From G963677445 sp963678275 (lineage in GTDB: Bacteria > Bacteroidota > Ignavibacteria > Ignavibacteriales > Melioribacteraceae): 64,000 bases of DNA. The stretch covers positions 868,001 to 932,000 of the forward strand of contig OY782765.1 of assembly GCA_963678275.1 (NCBI GenBank). Reading direction: 5' to 3'. The position numbers and the translations under genes were made by a program. This document shows, piece by piece, positions 1-9,396 of the stretch. The first letter of the stretch is position 1. Each line of letters starts with the position of its first letter. The notes under the pieces are model-generated. The model saw nothing but the letters and a program-made list of their open reading frames with translations, ran no database searches and was not told the origin of the DNA.

Positions 1-3000
1 GGTTAACAATTGCTCCTTTTTTATCAATTTCAGATATCAATCTTTCCCTGTCATCCGGATTGATATACCAATCCACAGCTTTTAAATAATAAAATTCTTC
101 CGGTGGAATATTATGAAATTTGCAGATGGATTCATTGAAGCGTATTATCTCTCCGGTTTCTCTTACTGTAACCGCAGCCGGGATGGGCATCGCGTCAACA
201 ATTATTTCGGCCGCTTTTTTCGCTGATTTTAATTCCTCCTCAAATTGTTTTCTCTGGGTTATATCTATTTTCAGCGCGATATAGTTGATTAACTGTTTAT
301 TCTCATTTATAACAGGTGAAATTGCAGCTTCTTCCCAGAATAATTCTCCCGCTTTATTTTTATTGCAGATCTCTCCCGACCATACTTTGCCCGAGGAAAT
401 TGTATCCCACATTTCCTTATAAAATTTATCATTATGAATACCCGATTTGAGAGCTCTGGGGTTATTCCCGATGGTTTCTTCCACTGTGTATCCGGTTATT
501 TTTGAAAACATGGGATTTACATATTGTATATTGCCTTTTATATCTGTGATTACTACAGATATCGGGCTTTGTTCTACAGCGACTTTCAGTGTTTTTAATT
601 CCTCCTTTGATTTTTCCACCTCCGTCATATCTGTTACAACACCTGTTCCCGAAACTACCTTTCCGGCAGCATTTTTATAAGCATATCCCTGTTCGAAAAG
701 ATGTTTTATTTTTCCGGTTGAGGTTATAATACGATATGTATTATAATAATCGCCTCCGGTTCTGACACCTTCCTCAACCCTTGAAATAAATAATGGAAGA
801 TCGTCGGTATGTATATGTTTAATATAATTTTCAAATTTTCCGTCAAACTCTCCTTCCAGGTACCCGTGAATTTCTCTTCCTCTCTCATCCAGCCCGACTA
901 TTTGTTCTTCTATCTGAAAAGTCCATATTCCCAGGTTTCCGGCGTCTAAAGCGGTATCCAATTTTTCTTTGGCTGCTCTTAGTTCAGCTTCCCTGTGTTT
1001 AGCCTCGGTTCTGTCAGTAATAATAGCCCCCAGCAGCAATCGCTCACCAAGAGGAATCGGAATAATTGTCAGGTCAACCGGAATAATCTCTCCATTCTTT
1101 TTCTTCGCTGATCCCTCTCTTTTTACGTAATGTCCTTCATCGAGCCTGGTTCTGTCCTCCCTGAAATGCTCTATACTTTGTCTGCCGTCCGGTTGTATCT
1201 CCGCCTGGATATCTGTCACATTCAATCCGATCATTTCACCTTCCTGATAACCGAGCATTTCCATCCACGATCTGTTATGCTCAATTATCCTGCCATCCTC
1301 AATAAAGGCGAATCCGTCAACCGCGTAATCAAATAGTGATTTGAATTTCGCGGCAGATATTTTTCTTTCGGTGATGTCCTCTTCAATTGCCACAAAATGT
1401 GTTATTTTTGAAGTCTTATCCCTTACCGCCGAAATTGATATGCTGGCCCAGAACATTTCCCCGTTTTTCTTTTTATTTTCGATCTCACCACGCCATACAT
1501 TCCCCTTTGATATTGTATCCCACATATCCTGATAAATATCAATTTCTGTTGTTCCCGAGCGCAGAATATTTGTTTTTTGCCCGTTCACTTCTTCTGATTT
1601 ATAACCTGTGGATTTTTCGAACTCAGGATTAACATACTCAATAACTCCCTCTATATCAGTAATAATAATCATCAGAGGGCTTCTCTCGATGGCGGCAGAT
1701 AATTTCCTGGTCTCCTCCTCCTTCTTATTTCTTTCGGTTTTATCAGTAAACGCGAAAACCGTTCCAATTAAATTTTCATCGATGAAAAGTGGATTGGTGC
1801 TGTATTCAATATGAAAGGAGCTTCCATCCTTTTTCCACAATACATCATCTTCTATATTTCGGGAAGTGCCTTCTTTAATCGCGTTGAGCATCGGGCATGT
1901 TTCATCAGGTTGCAATTTGCCTTCACAATTGTGATGATGAATTGTTTTGTGAGCGTTTTTACCGACAAGTTCATTATCACCATAACCCAGCATCTTTTGC
2001 GCGGCGGGATTAACAAAAGTGATAGTACCATTTATATCTGTTCCAAAAATTCCCTGTGTAATGGAATTTAATATCAGCTCCCCTTTTTCTCTTTCAGCTT
2101 CAATTAATTCGGCATTGGTCATTCTTTCTGTCACGTCAAAACCTATTCCGATATATTGCAGCGGAGTTCCGGTTTTATCTTTTATCGGGGATATTACTGA
2201 GTCGATCCAAAAATATTTTTGTTCTTTTGTCTTGTTTTTAATTAAACAGGGTTTCAGATTTCCCTCCTCAATTGTCTCCCACATCTCCTTCCAAAATTCC
2301 CTGCTATGATACCCGGAATTAACGATACTGTGACTTTGTCCGATAAGTTCATCACGTGAATAGCCCGAAATAGCGCAGAATTTATCGTTCACATGTATTA
2401 TTTTTCCGTCGACATCTGTTATTGATACAATCGCCGCTTCATTTAACGCGTTTGTCTGTCCTATAAGTGTGGCATTCAATTCACTGAGTTCTCTGTTTCT
2501 TGTCTCTATCTGTTCAGCCATATTGTTTATTGAAAAAATCAGGCTGCCAATCTCATCCGTGGTAAATCGTTTCAGTCTTCTTGAATAATCACCATCCCGA
2601 AGAGCTTTCGTAAAATTTTTAATTGATTGAAGAGGGTTAAATATTTTTCTCCTGATAAAGATAAATGAAACCAAAAAACTTATCATCGCGAATAAAACTA
2701 AGATAATGATGGACAATACTATTTTTTCATCCTCTTTTATAAGCCTGGATAATTCTTTTTGCGTTCTTACGTCAACGAGCAATAAAAATTCCTCAATCTT
2801 TGACATAATAACTGATTTGGCTTTAAGATACCTTTTACCATTAACAATCTGGCGGGCTTGATCAAAATCGGGTTTACCTGTAATCGTAAAGCTTGAATCC
2901 TTATCCATGAACCTGCCCTCAATGGCATTCATCGCTATAACTTCCAAATTTATAAGATCATCGGATGATTTTTTCGCGGACTGTAATATCTCTATTTCAT

Positions 3001-3478
3001 CCTGTTGGGCGCCCAGTTGTTTAAGCTTTTCGATTATATTATATTTTTCACCATCATAAACCGGAATAATTTTATCATCAAGAACTTTATCCCAAAATGA
3101 GAGATTATAGTTCTTTGGGTGCTCGATTATACCATCTCTGATTTTACTTATATTAAAGAAATATTCCTTATACTTCGAATTTCCCGTAACCGCGTAAAGC
3201 CTGATCATGCTGGTCAGATCATCTGATGACTGACTTAATTCGCGTGCCAGGTCAAGAGAACTGCTCCTGTTTATCTCATATTCCGCTATTTCCTTCGCGC
3301 TTTGTAAAAGCCGATTTGAAAGATAGGCTACACCCGCTGATAAAACCGAAAGGAAAAGGAAAATAAAGATTATCAGACCTTTAACTGATATTTTATTAAA
3401 TATTTTCCTTATACTCAGGAGATAAAGACATATACCCAAAAGAGAAACCAAAATAACAGTAATTTCAAGATAATCCAT
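1..3478 (-). CDS. Multi-PAS membrane sensor protein (partial, 3' end beyond window)
   Basis: Reading the minus strand from an ATG at 3478, the frame stays open to the left edge, giving about 1,159 residues without a stop. Two hydrophobic segments lie near residues 4-55, then a roughly 190-residue presumed extracytoplasmic part, a third membrane segment near 249-275 and a HAMP-like linker to about 330. At least six tandem PAS/PAC units follow, with repeated signatures such as 'ITDIEGVIEYVNPEF' and 'GYTVEETIGNNP'. This is the architecture of sensor histidine kinases or GGDEF proteins. The output domain is not in the window, so the enzyme class is unknown. The signal sensed cannot be read from sequence. 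The 355-bp spacer upstream separates it from a divergent small gene. Confident as a PAS/HAMP sensor. Confidence 0.85.
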   Translation of the reverse strand, partial: MDYLEITVILVSLLGICLYLLSIRKIFNKISVKGLIIFIFLFLSVLSAGVAYLSNRLLQSAKEIAEYEINRSSSLDLARELSQSSDDLTSMIRLYAVTGNSKYKEYFFNISKIRDGIIEHPKNYNLSFWDKVLDDKIIPVYDGEKYNIIEKLKQLGAQQDEIEILQSAKKSSDDLINLEVIAMNAIEGRFMDKDSSFTITGKPDFDQARQIVNGKRYLKAKSVIMSKIEEFLLLVDVRTQKELSRLIKEDEKIVLSIIILVLFAMISFLVSFIFIRRKIFNPLQSIKNFTKALRDGDYSRRLKRFTTDEIGSLIFSINNMAEQIETRNRELSELNATLIGQTNALNEAAIVSITDVDGKIIHVNDKFCAISGYSRDELIGQSHSIVNSGYHSREFWKEMWETIEEGNLKPCLIKNKTKEQKYFWIDSVISPIKDKTGTPLQYIGIGFDVTERMTNAELIEAEREKGELILNSITQGIFGTDINGTITFVNPAAQKMLGYGDNELVGKNAHKTIHHHNCEGKLQPDETCPMLNAIKEGTSRNIEDDVLWKKDGSSFHIEYSTNPLFIDENLIGTVFAFTDKTERNKKEEETRKLSAAIERSPLMIIITDIEGVIEYVNPEFEKSTGYKSEEVNGQKTNILRSGTTEIDIYQDMWDTISKGNVWRGEIENKKKNGEMFWASISISAVRDKTSKITHFVAIEEDITERKISAAKFKSLFDYAVDGFAFIEDGRIIEHNRSWMEMLGYQEGEMIGLNVTDIQAEIQPDGRQSIEHFREDRTRLDEGHYVKREGSAKKKNGEIIPVDLTIIPIPLGERLLLGAIITDRTEAKHREAELRAAKEKLDTALDAGNLGIWTFQIEEQIVGLDERGREIHGYLEGEFDGKFENYIKHIHTDDLPLFISRVEEGVRTGGDYYNTYRIITSTGKIKHLFEQGYAYKNAAGKVVSGTGVVTDMTEVEKSKEELKTLKVAVEQSPISVVITDIKGNIQYVNPMFSKITGYTVEETIGNNPRALKSGIHNDKFYKEMWDTISSGKVWSGEICNKNKAGELFWEEAAISPVINENKQLINYIALKIDITQRKQFEEELKSAKKAAEIIVDAMPIPAAVTVRETGEIIRFNESICKFHNIPPEEFYYLKAVDWYINPDDRERLISEIDKKGAIVN

Positions 3479-3833
3479 ATCATCTCTCTTTAACTTATTA
3501 TTCTTTAATTAACTCAAATTTGTCCGAACTTTACCACAAAAATGAATAATATGGAAAGTATTCATCAAATACAACACCTGTTTCGTTTATTATCGTTTCA
3601 GAACAATATTTTTATAGTCATAAATCAGATTTGAACATCCAAATTAATTTGAGGCAAAAAGCATTAACTAAAACTATTTCTCAAAGGTATATTACTTTTG
3701 ACTTTAATGAAGATAACTAACAAAAAAAATAGAGTTTGACTTTTCAATTGGCATGAGGTTTTTGAATTCGGTATATTCGAATTTATATTTCAATTTGTAA
3801 CATACTCCTGAATCAGTCGGTCCAAAAATTTGT
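3479..3833. promoter_or_regulatory. AT-rich divergent spacer, likely promoters
   Basis: This gap separates the divergent multi-PAS sensor (-) and the AraC-like fragment (+), so it should hold promoters for both. It contains a 7-bp-arm inverted repeat, ATGAATA at 3542-3548 and TATTCAT at 3559-3565, which could be an operator. No convincing ORF is present. No promoter hexamers stand out clearly by eye. Confidence 0.35.
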
Positions 3834-4244
3834 ATGAAAAAACAGATCTCCCAAAAAGAATTATTAAAAGATATTATTATCATCACGGACGATATATCGG
3901 GCAGCGATGATCTTGTAATTAACCAGAAGGTAATGAGCGAGGTTATCGGGCTGGTATTTTACGCGCGTGGAAATGTTTCGGTTAATATTTCTGAAAACAG
4001 CAAAGAAAAGTTATTCGAGAAAAAGACAGGTAATGTATCCTCCTTTTATATAAATCCCGATTTTTCCTCGGTAATACATAAAATATCAAAAACCTCCCCT
4101 TTAAAAAGAGTCACCCTTCTGATTACACCTCAGAAAATAGAAGAACTGCTTTCAATGGATTATGAGGAACATTATAAAAGTTTCATCTCACTCCTCAGTC
4201 CGGCAGAAGGATTTGTCGAGGGCCCTCGCACGAGTCTTCAATAG
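3834..4244 (+). CDS. Small protein resembling the sensor half of a PchR-like AraC regulator, probably truncated
   Basis: The 136-residue product carries segments such as 'VIGLVFYARGNVSVN' and 'RVTLLITPQKIEELL'. Their spacing resembles the N-terminal ligand-binding half of PchR-type AraC/XylS regulators, where a '...F.LSG.V...' strand is followed by a strand ending in '...ISPE.F..L'. The DNA-binding AraC domain, which would add over 100 residues, is absent. The protein ends after 'GFVEGPRTSLQ', and the sequence after the stop shows no recognisable continuation in any frame. It is either a decayed regulator or a free-standing sensor-like protein. The family assignment rests on pattern only and is tentative. 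No signal peptide is seen. Confidence 0.45.
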   Translation: MKKQISQKELLKDIIIITDDISGSDDLVINQKVMSEVIGLVFYARGNVSVNISENSKEKLFEKKTGNVSSFYINPDFSSVIHKISKTSPLKRVTLLITPQKIEELLSMDYEEHYKSFISLLSPAEGFVEGPRTSLQ

Positions 4245-4287
4245 GTTTATTACTTTTTAGATTTACTTCCTTTCAATTTTTATACAA

Positions 4288-4304
4288 TGTGTATATATTA
4301 CACA
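4288..4304. promoter_or_regulatory. Inverted repeat TGTGTA-N5-TACACA, possible operator
   Basis: A 17-bp site with perfect 6-bp arms lies about 135 bp upstream of the VIT-domain gene start. Its outline resembles CRP/FNR-type operators (TGTGA-N6-TCACA), but that is a loose resemblance. The site is rich in TA steps, so chance is possible. Confidence 0.3.
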
Positions 4305-4438
4305 CTTCGTAACAATTCCACACATATTTTCATATGCCCAAATCAAAAAATATGACATTTTATGCAGAGATTCGTATGGCATTATAATTGCACAAGAAAT
4401 GCCGGAGAACATTTAACAACAATATAGTGGAGGGATTC

Positions 4439-7198
4439 ATGAGTAAAAAATTACTAACCATCATTTTTTTATTATTTGCAGGTTTTATTACTACTTTTGC
4501 GGTCAACGACCTTTCTGTACACGAAACAACTTCGCACGGGAGCGCGCCAGGATTTATTGACTGGGCAACCTTAGTTGTAGCTCCCCATGGAAATTATGTG
4601 GAACATTCCCTTTACCTGAAATACTCTGATCATAACCAGTATAATTCAAATTCCCTGGAAATTGTCCACAGGTTTGAACTTCCCCAGGGTGCGGTAATTA
4701 ACGATATGTGGTTGTGGATGGGCGATAGTGTAATGCAGGCAAAAATGTATGACGTTTGGAGCGCGCAGGCAATTTATGATAGTATTGTTGTTACAACAAG
4801 GGATCCCGCCTTTCTGATTAAAGAAGGCAGTCAATATACACTTAAAGTGTATCCTCTTACTTCAGGAAGCTATCGTAAAGTGAAAATGAATTATATTGTC
4901 CCGACAAAATATTATGTTAGTCAGCCGGCTACTGAACTGCCGATGGGATTGCTCCTTTCAGACAATTCTGTCCAAAAGCCCTTGGATATTCTATTCCGCA
5001 CGACAAATACAAACTGGGGAACTCCCTCAATAAAGGAAAATCCTCAGTGGGAATTTGACGATTATGTCGACACTCTTCAATATCATTATCAACATCTTTT
5101 TATTGAAGATATCACCCCTTACCCCGATATGAATCTTGAATTTAGCAATAATGCTCAAAATGGCAGCTTCCTTAATTTCTACAAAATGGAACAGGACCTC
5201 ACCTATTTTGAAGTAGGCATCGATCCCGCACGTTTATTTGGCATAGGGGTGGATTCAACAAGCTCAAAAAAAATACTTGTTTCCATTGACATTAATCATT
5301 TTGCCTCCATGAATCTGGAAGATGAATTGATAAAATACCAGAATGCTGCAGAATCAGCGCTAAAAGAAAATGATCAGTTTATGCTTATGGTTTCGGGCAA
5401 AGGATACTCTGAAACATTTACCGACAACCTGATACCGGCAACTTCGGAAAATATTTCTCTCGCTTTTGATTCTTTTCATAACAGCGAACTTTTTGATTCC
5501 CTGAATAATTTCCCGCTCAGGAAACTTCTATTCGCCGATTATGATGCAAAAGATATGTGGGATTTTAATAATATCTTTGAATTTACCGATATAATTCAGA
5601 CATCCGACATTATGCAGGCTCTTCCTCACATACAAAATTCTGATATTTTCGCCGCGTACAGACATGGTTTCGATGATCTTATAAATTCAGAGCAGGCATC
5701 GCAGATCATTTCCGAACTTGATGATTTTTTTGAAAGAGGCGGAAGATTTCTTACTTATTATGATTGGAACAGAAATCCTAATGAAAAGCTGGCAACACAT
5801 TACATTAATGGACTTTATTGCGACAGCGCAGATTTTTCAGCTCAAACTTTATACAGAAATATTGAAGGAAATTTCGGATATGCTTTCCCCGAATCAATCA
5901 CCCGGCAGTTAAATTATTTTTTGTCTTATGATGATCAGGAAGTAAAAACCGAGCTTACGGATCAATATGGAACGCCAACTTTAATATCAAAAAAAATTGG
6001 CAACGGCCTTCTGGTTGTTACTGGTATGTGGTCATTGATGGACGACGCTGCTATGAAATCTATCCTTGGCGCTCCGATGCTTGGAATAAATATGTCCGGG
6101 GAATCCTTTGCCCTGGATGATTTGCTCCTTGAAATCAGAGAAAAAACTGCTTTGTATAATTTTGATCAGGCTCTGATTTTCAGTGATTCAGATTCTTTAA
6201 TCAGCAAGATTGATTCTAAAGAATTTATTCAACAATATCTTGACGAATTTTCCTCCACACCTCCGATATTCAAGACACTCAATCTGCTGAACAGCGAATT
6301 TGTGAATTTCCCCTCTGTAATTGAAGATGGCCTTGAATACCCCGGCAGCGGATACTTCTTAAAGGAGCTTGCCTTGCAAAGCTTCGGTGATTATTACACA
6401 AGAGATATGTATGACTGGGATTTTATAATTGAATTATTGAATGCTTATGGAGCACCCCCATTTCGCAATGCTGAATTAACCGTTACCTGTGATTATGGAA
6501 GTGGTGAATTAATTGAGCTCAGAGATGTAAGTGAAAACAATTTCGCGACCGCTCCCAAAGTTTTCCTCGGCAAATGCAGCGCTGCCGGCAATCTGGAGTT
6601 TAAAATATCAGGCCGGTTTGACGGAAGCGACACAGACAGTGTAAAACAGTTCTCTTATGACCTTGCCGACAGCCTGATGGGAGAAAATATTATCCCGCAG
6701 ATGCTGGCAAATGAAACATTAAAAGATTATTTCTCAGTGGCGCCTTATGATACCGCGGCGATTGTTGATCTTTCCCTGATGTACAATCTTCTGACAGATT
6801 TCACCGCCCTGCTCGCCCTTGAGCCGGATGAAAATAATCATTTTATGGTTGATCCTTTTGATGAATCAGGATTGCTGGATGTGGATGATGAACAGGTCGA
6901 ATCTGATTCAGTTGATATTTCTATCTATCCCAATCCTTTCAACGGTCAGGTAAATTTAAGATTTGTTATGGCCAATCCCACTCTTATAACTGCGGAAATA
7001 TTTAACTCGCTCGGTCAGCGGGTATCTGTGATCACTAAAAATGAAGAAGTCACCGGTGAAGTCCGGTATTTCTGGCACGCCACAAATGATTATGGGACGA
7101 AGGTTGCGAGCGGTATGTATATCCTCCGTGTGATAACTGAGGATCTTTCAACAGATAAAAAAGAAATATTTGCCCGCAAACTGATTTATCTGAAATAG
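4439..7198 (+). CDS. VIT-domain protein exported by T9SS
   Basis: The start chosen is the ATG at 4439, preceded by GGAGGG and followed by a signal peptide (MSKKLLTIIFLLFAGFITTF). A start 51 nt upstream would add basic residues ahead of the leader. Residues about 45-130 match a VIT (vault/inter-alpha-trypsin) domain: 'HRFELPQGAVINDMWLWM', 'AKMYDVWSAQAIYD' and 'LKVYPL..GSYRKVKMNY'. A long middle region of about 600 residues may hold a VWA-like fold but has no clear motif. From about residue 824 the tail 'ISIYPNPFNGQVNLRF' through 'SGMYILRV' and 'RKLIYLK' is a T9SS sorting domain. VIT proteins are usually adhesion- or matrix-related; a role at the surface is inferred. The stop codon coincides with the first bases of a dispersed repeat. 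Confidence 0.75.
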   Translation: MSKKLLTIIFLLFAGFITTFAVNDLSVHETTSHGSAPGFIDWATLVVAPHGNYVEHSLYLKYSDHNQYNSNSLEIVHRFELPQGAVINDMWLWMGDSVMQAKMYDVWSAQAIYDSIVVTTRDPAFLIKEGSQYTLKVYPLTSGSYRKVKMNYIVPTKYYVSQPATELPMGLLLSDNSVQKPLDILFRTTNTNWGTPSIKENPQWEFDDYVDTLQYHYQHLFIEDITPYPDMNLEFSNNAQNGSFLNFYKMEQDLTYFEVGIDPARLFGIGVDSTSSKKILVSIDINHFASMNLEDELIKYQNAAESALKENDQFMLMVSGKGYSETFTDNLIPATSENISLAFDSFHNSELFDSLNNFPLRKLLFADYDAKDMWDFNNIFEFTDIIQTSDIMQALPHIQNSDIFAAYRHGFDDLINSEQASQIISELDDFFERGGRFLTYYDWNRNPNEKLATHYINGLYCDSADFSAQTLYRNIEGNFGYAFPESITRQLNYFLSYDDQEVKTELTDQYGTPTLISKKIGNGLLVVTGMWSLMDDAAMKSILGAPMLGINMSGESFALDDLLLEIREKTALYNFDQALIFSDSDSLISKIDSKEFIQQYLDEFSSTPPIFKTLNLLNSEFVNFPSVIEDGLEYPGSGYFLKELALQSFGDYYTRDMYDWDFIIELLNAYGAPPFRNAELTVTCDYGSGELIELRDVSENNFATAPKVFLGKCSAAGNLEFKISGRFDGSDTDSVKQFSYDLADSLMGENIIPQMLANETLKDYFSVAPYDTAAIVDLSLMYNLLTDFTALLALEPDENNHFMVDPFDESGLLDVDDEQVESDSVDISIYPNPFNGQVNLRFVMANPTLITAEIFNSLGQRVSVITKNEEVTGEVRYFWHATNDYGTKVASGMYILRVITEDLSTDKKEIFARKLIYLK

Positions 7199-7310
7199 GC
7201 TCTTATCACCAAACTAACGCCAACATGTTGAGGATAATCCGGGGAGCAAAATTTGTCAAAAAGCCCGCCAATAACATGTTGCCGATAGACAGGCCGCGAT
7301 TCTAAATCAA
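7196..7310 (+). repeat. Dispersed repeat block alpha, copy 1
   Basis: This stretch matches 32486-32600 with about 11 mismatches over 113 aligned bases by eye. Both copies begin 'taggctctta', contain two AACATGTT palindromes about 45 bp apart, and share 'ataatccggggagcaaaat'. The two palindrome flanks can pair, so the element can fold as a hairpin. Here the first TAG is also the stop codon of the VIT-domain gene. Function is unknown; a REP- or MITE-like element is possible. Confidence 0.7.
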
Positions 7311-7359
7311 TAAGCCGATGGAGTCAGAAAAAGAAAAGTTATCGATCAGCTCAAGGATA

Positions 7360-7522
7360 GTCCTCCCCCGTCTTCAAAGAAAAACACTTTGAATCCACCC
7401 CCTCTGCCACTGGCATCCCTATGGGGCGAAGGGGGATATTTATCGATAATCCCGAGCAATCAAAATGTCCCCCGCCGGAGGGGGTGGCAATGAAGCGCTC
7501 TTCTTCATTGACGGGGGAGGAC
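7360..7522. repeat. Nested long inverted repeat (G/C-rich palindromic element)
   Basis: Outer arms GTCCTCCCCCGTC (7360-7372) and GACGGGGGAGGAC (7510-7522) are perfect complements. Inner arms CCACCCCCTC (7395-7404) and GAGGGGGTGG (7478-7487) also pair. Transcribed either way, the block would fold into one long stem. Two short overlapping reading frames on opposite strands here are by-products of this symmetry. The rest of the 7199-7781 gap holds the dispersed repeat blocks and a 'ttgcgtataatttaact' motif at 7594-7610 related to the tandem repeats at 62456-63230. Confidence 0.6.
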
Positions 7523-7665
7523 ACACCTCGAGTAACTACGAAACTTGTACCTGGCAATAAAACTTTCTACTTGTTGATAAATCTCTTACCAATTTGCGTA
7601 TAATTTAACTTCTTATTGAATAAATCGCCTCCCGTTTTGCCAGGGAACTTTTCCCCTTTGGGGCG

Positions 7666-7705
7666 TTTTCCTCAGCTTTGTCTGGGGAAAATTTAGGTTA
7701 ACTTA
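7666..7705 (+). repeat. Dispersed repeat block beta, copy 1 (hairpin)
   Basis: Stem TTTTCCTCAG and CTGGGGAAAA around a 6-nt loop at 7666-7691, followed by 'tttaggttaactta', is matched almost base for base at 32703-32742. In both places it lies downstream of block alpha, at different spacing. A hairpin followed by A/T-rich DNA could also end transcription. Confidence 0.6.
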
Positions 7706-7781
7706 TAGAACTACTTATAGTTATCTCCTGAGGGGTGAGAAAAATTCTTGCCCCTTTTTATTTTATTGCAAACTCCCTCTT

Positions 7782-8558
7782 TCACTCAAATAAAACTTTC
7801 TCTTCATCCGGAATGAATATTCTCGTAATATACCATAAAGAATCTGATTCAGCTTCCATAAACACCTGAATTTTTACATCTTTTTTTACACCCTTAATAT
7901 CCATCCTGAACATAGCGAACTTTTCTTTTGGATTGACCGAACCCGATTTGGCTTCTTTTATCTCCTTTATTCCACCTGTATATTCAATCAGTTCCCGGTT
8001 TTGAGTTAATTGTTCAACGGCTTTTTTGTGCGCGATATTATTTTTTAATGAAAACATGGGGAAATCGACAAAAAAGGATAACACACTGACAAAAATTACG
8101 GCAATAACAATAATCGGGATAACCTTAACTTTTTCTCCCTCCTTTTTAACAACTACCGTTTTCGCAATTTTGTCTCCCAGTCTCACCTGTTCTTTTCCGG
8201 TCAGGATATAAAACATGTCAACAGGATAAATTATAAGCGGGATATTCCTTACGATCAATTTCCATATTGGAGGTTTTACATTGAGATTATCATTATTCCT
8301 AACCGAAAGTCCCATAATCCATTTTCCCGGACTGATACCCGCTATCACATCCTTAAATGTCTGCAAAAGGAGGAAAGAGGAAATAATAATTATTGGTTTA
8401 ATAAAAAAATTCATCCCCTTTTCCAATCCAAAATCTTTAAAAAATATGCTGGCGATAACCGGGGTCATTACCACACAGATACAGATAAAATCGATAAAGT
8501 AGGCGAAGATACGCTGCTCAAAATCCGCCTTAATCAATGCTCCGCTATTTTTACTCAT
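7782..8558 (-). CDS. RDD-family membrane protein with a Coa1-like C-terminal domain
   Basis: Residues about 12-140 show an RDD domain: 'FEQRIFAYFIDFICICVV' with R and D in the first membrane helix, 'SPGKWIMGLSV', a third hydrophobic stretch and 'RLGDKIAKTVVV'. A fourth membrane segment near 150-172 leads into a 90-residue domain. Its pattern, 'AVEQLTQNRELIEYTGGI' followed by G-K-x-beta strands ending 'WYITRIFI', resembles Coa1/TIM21-like domains. RDD proteins are small membrane proteins of mostly unknown or transport-related role. Divergent from the exported protein gene that follows. Function is not assigned. Confidence 0.7.
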   Translation of the reverse strand: MSKNSGALIKADFEQRIFAYFIDFICICVVMTPVIASIFFKDFGLEKGMNFFIKPIIIISSFLLLQTFKDVIAGISPGKWIMGLSVRNNDNLNVKPPIWKLIVRNIPLIIYPVDMFYILTGKEQVRLGDKIAKTVVVKKEGEKVKVIPIIVIAVIFVSVLSFFVDFPMFSLKNNIAHKKAVEQLTQNRELIEYTGGIKEIKEAKSGSVNPKEKFAMFRMDIKGVKKDVKIQVFMEAESDSLWYITRIFIPDEEKVLFE

Positions 8559-8730
8559 ATTTTTCTTTTGTCTATTTTGAAAGTAGGAAATATACTAAAA
8601 TCTTACCAGGTAAAACAAAGTTATAATTAGCCTCGTTTAAATTGAACTTCATGTCCTTTTTCTTCATTTAAAGAAATAGACCTTTCGGCATAATTTTTTT
8701 TTTACAAATCATGAAATAATGGAGTAAGCC

Positions 8731-9396
8731 ATGACAAAATTTACCCCTCTTGCGGTAGTTATTATATTTTGCTCAACCATCTTTGGTCAGTCATATAAAA
8801 TTGGGGAAGAAATGATTAAGATACCCTCCCCTTCGAAAAATATAGAAAAAGTGGATAAGGCCGGGTCAGAATATTTCGCGAAGATGGTTACCAAGGATAA
8901 CAGACTAATAACCGCTTTTGCTGCCGGATCAGAATTAAAAGATGCCATTCAAGGCAGAGGCCTGCTTCCTGAATTTGCCTTTGTTACTATTTATACTCCC
9001 ACCGAAAATAAGAAAAGTGAACAGAAGTTGTTCGATATGACGACAGGTAATTTTAAAAATAGTTTAAGTATTCTTCCGGTTGTCACAGGTAATTCAGAGA
9101 AAGAAATTGATACCAAAATGAAAGAAATGTCTCAACAAAAAGGTTATGAAGGGCTTCCTGTAAGCATCGGTGAACTTTTCTCTGAATCTGACCGCTATGG
9201 TTTCGGTTTAATTTCCTCCTTTCCTTATGGTGATAAAGAGATCAAAATGATCAAGACCGGTATTTTTATATATGTAAAAAATAAAATCCTCACACTTTAT
9301 CTCCATAAACTTTATGATGGAAAAAGTTCTGTCGACTGGATGAAGAAAACAACAAAAGAATGGGCTGAGAAAATTATAAGTCTTAACAAAGCATAG
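8731..9396 (+). CDS. Exported protein of unknown function
   Basis: The ATG at 8731 follows ATGGAG about 10 bases upstream. The first 19 residues (MTKFTPLAVVIIFCSTIFG) form a signal peptide with cleavage expected near FGQS. The mature protein of about 200 residues has mixed alpha/beta character, with many Lys and Glu and no cysteines. I do not recognise a family. It stands alone between repeat-rich gaps, with divergent and convergent neighbours. A periplasmic or outer-membrane-associated location is inferred from the leader only. Confidence 0.65.
   Translation: MTKFTPLAVVIIFCSTIFGQSYKIGEEMIKIPSPSKNIEKVDKAGSEYFAKMVTKDNRLITAFAAGSELKDAIQGRGLLPEFAFVTIYTPTENKKSEQKLFDMTTGNFKNSLSILPVVTGNSEKEIDTKMKEMSQQKGYEGLPVSIGELFSESDRYGFGLISSFPYGDKEIKMIKTGIFIYVKNKILTLYLHKLYDGKSSVDWMKKTTKEWAEKIISLNKA

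Noticed and set aside
1..2309. Several plus-strand ORFs of 60-96 residues
   Set aside because: All lie opposite the continuous multi-PAS reading frame on the minus strand.
7351..7603. Two overlapping opposite-strand small ORFs
   Set aside because: They run through the long inverted repeat and mirror each other, so they are by-products of the palindrome.
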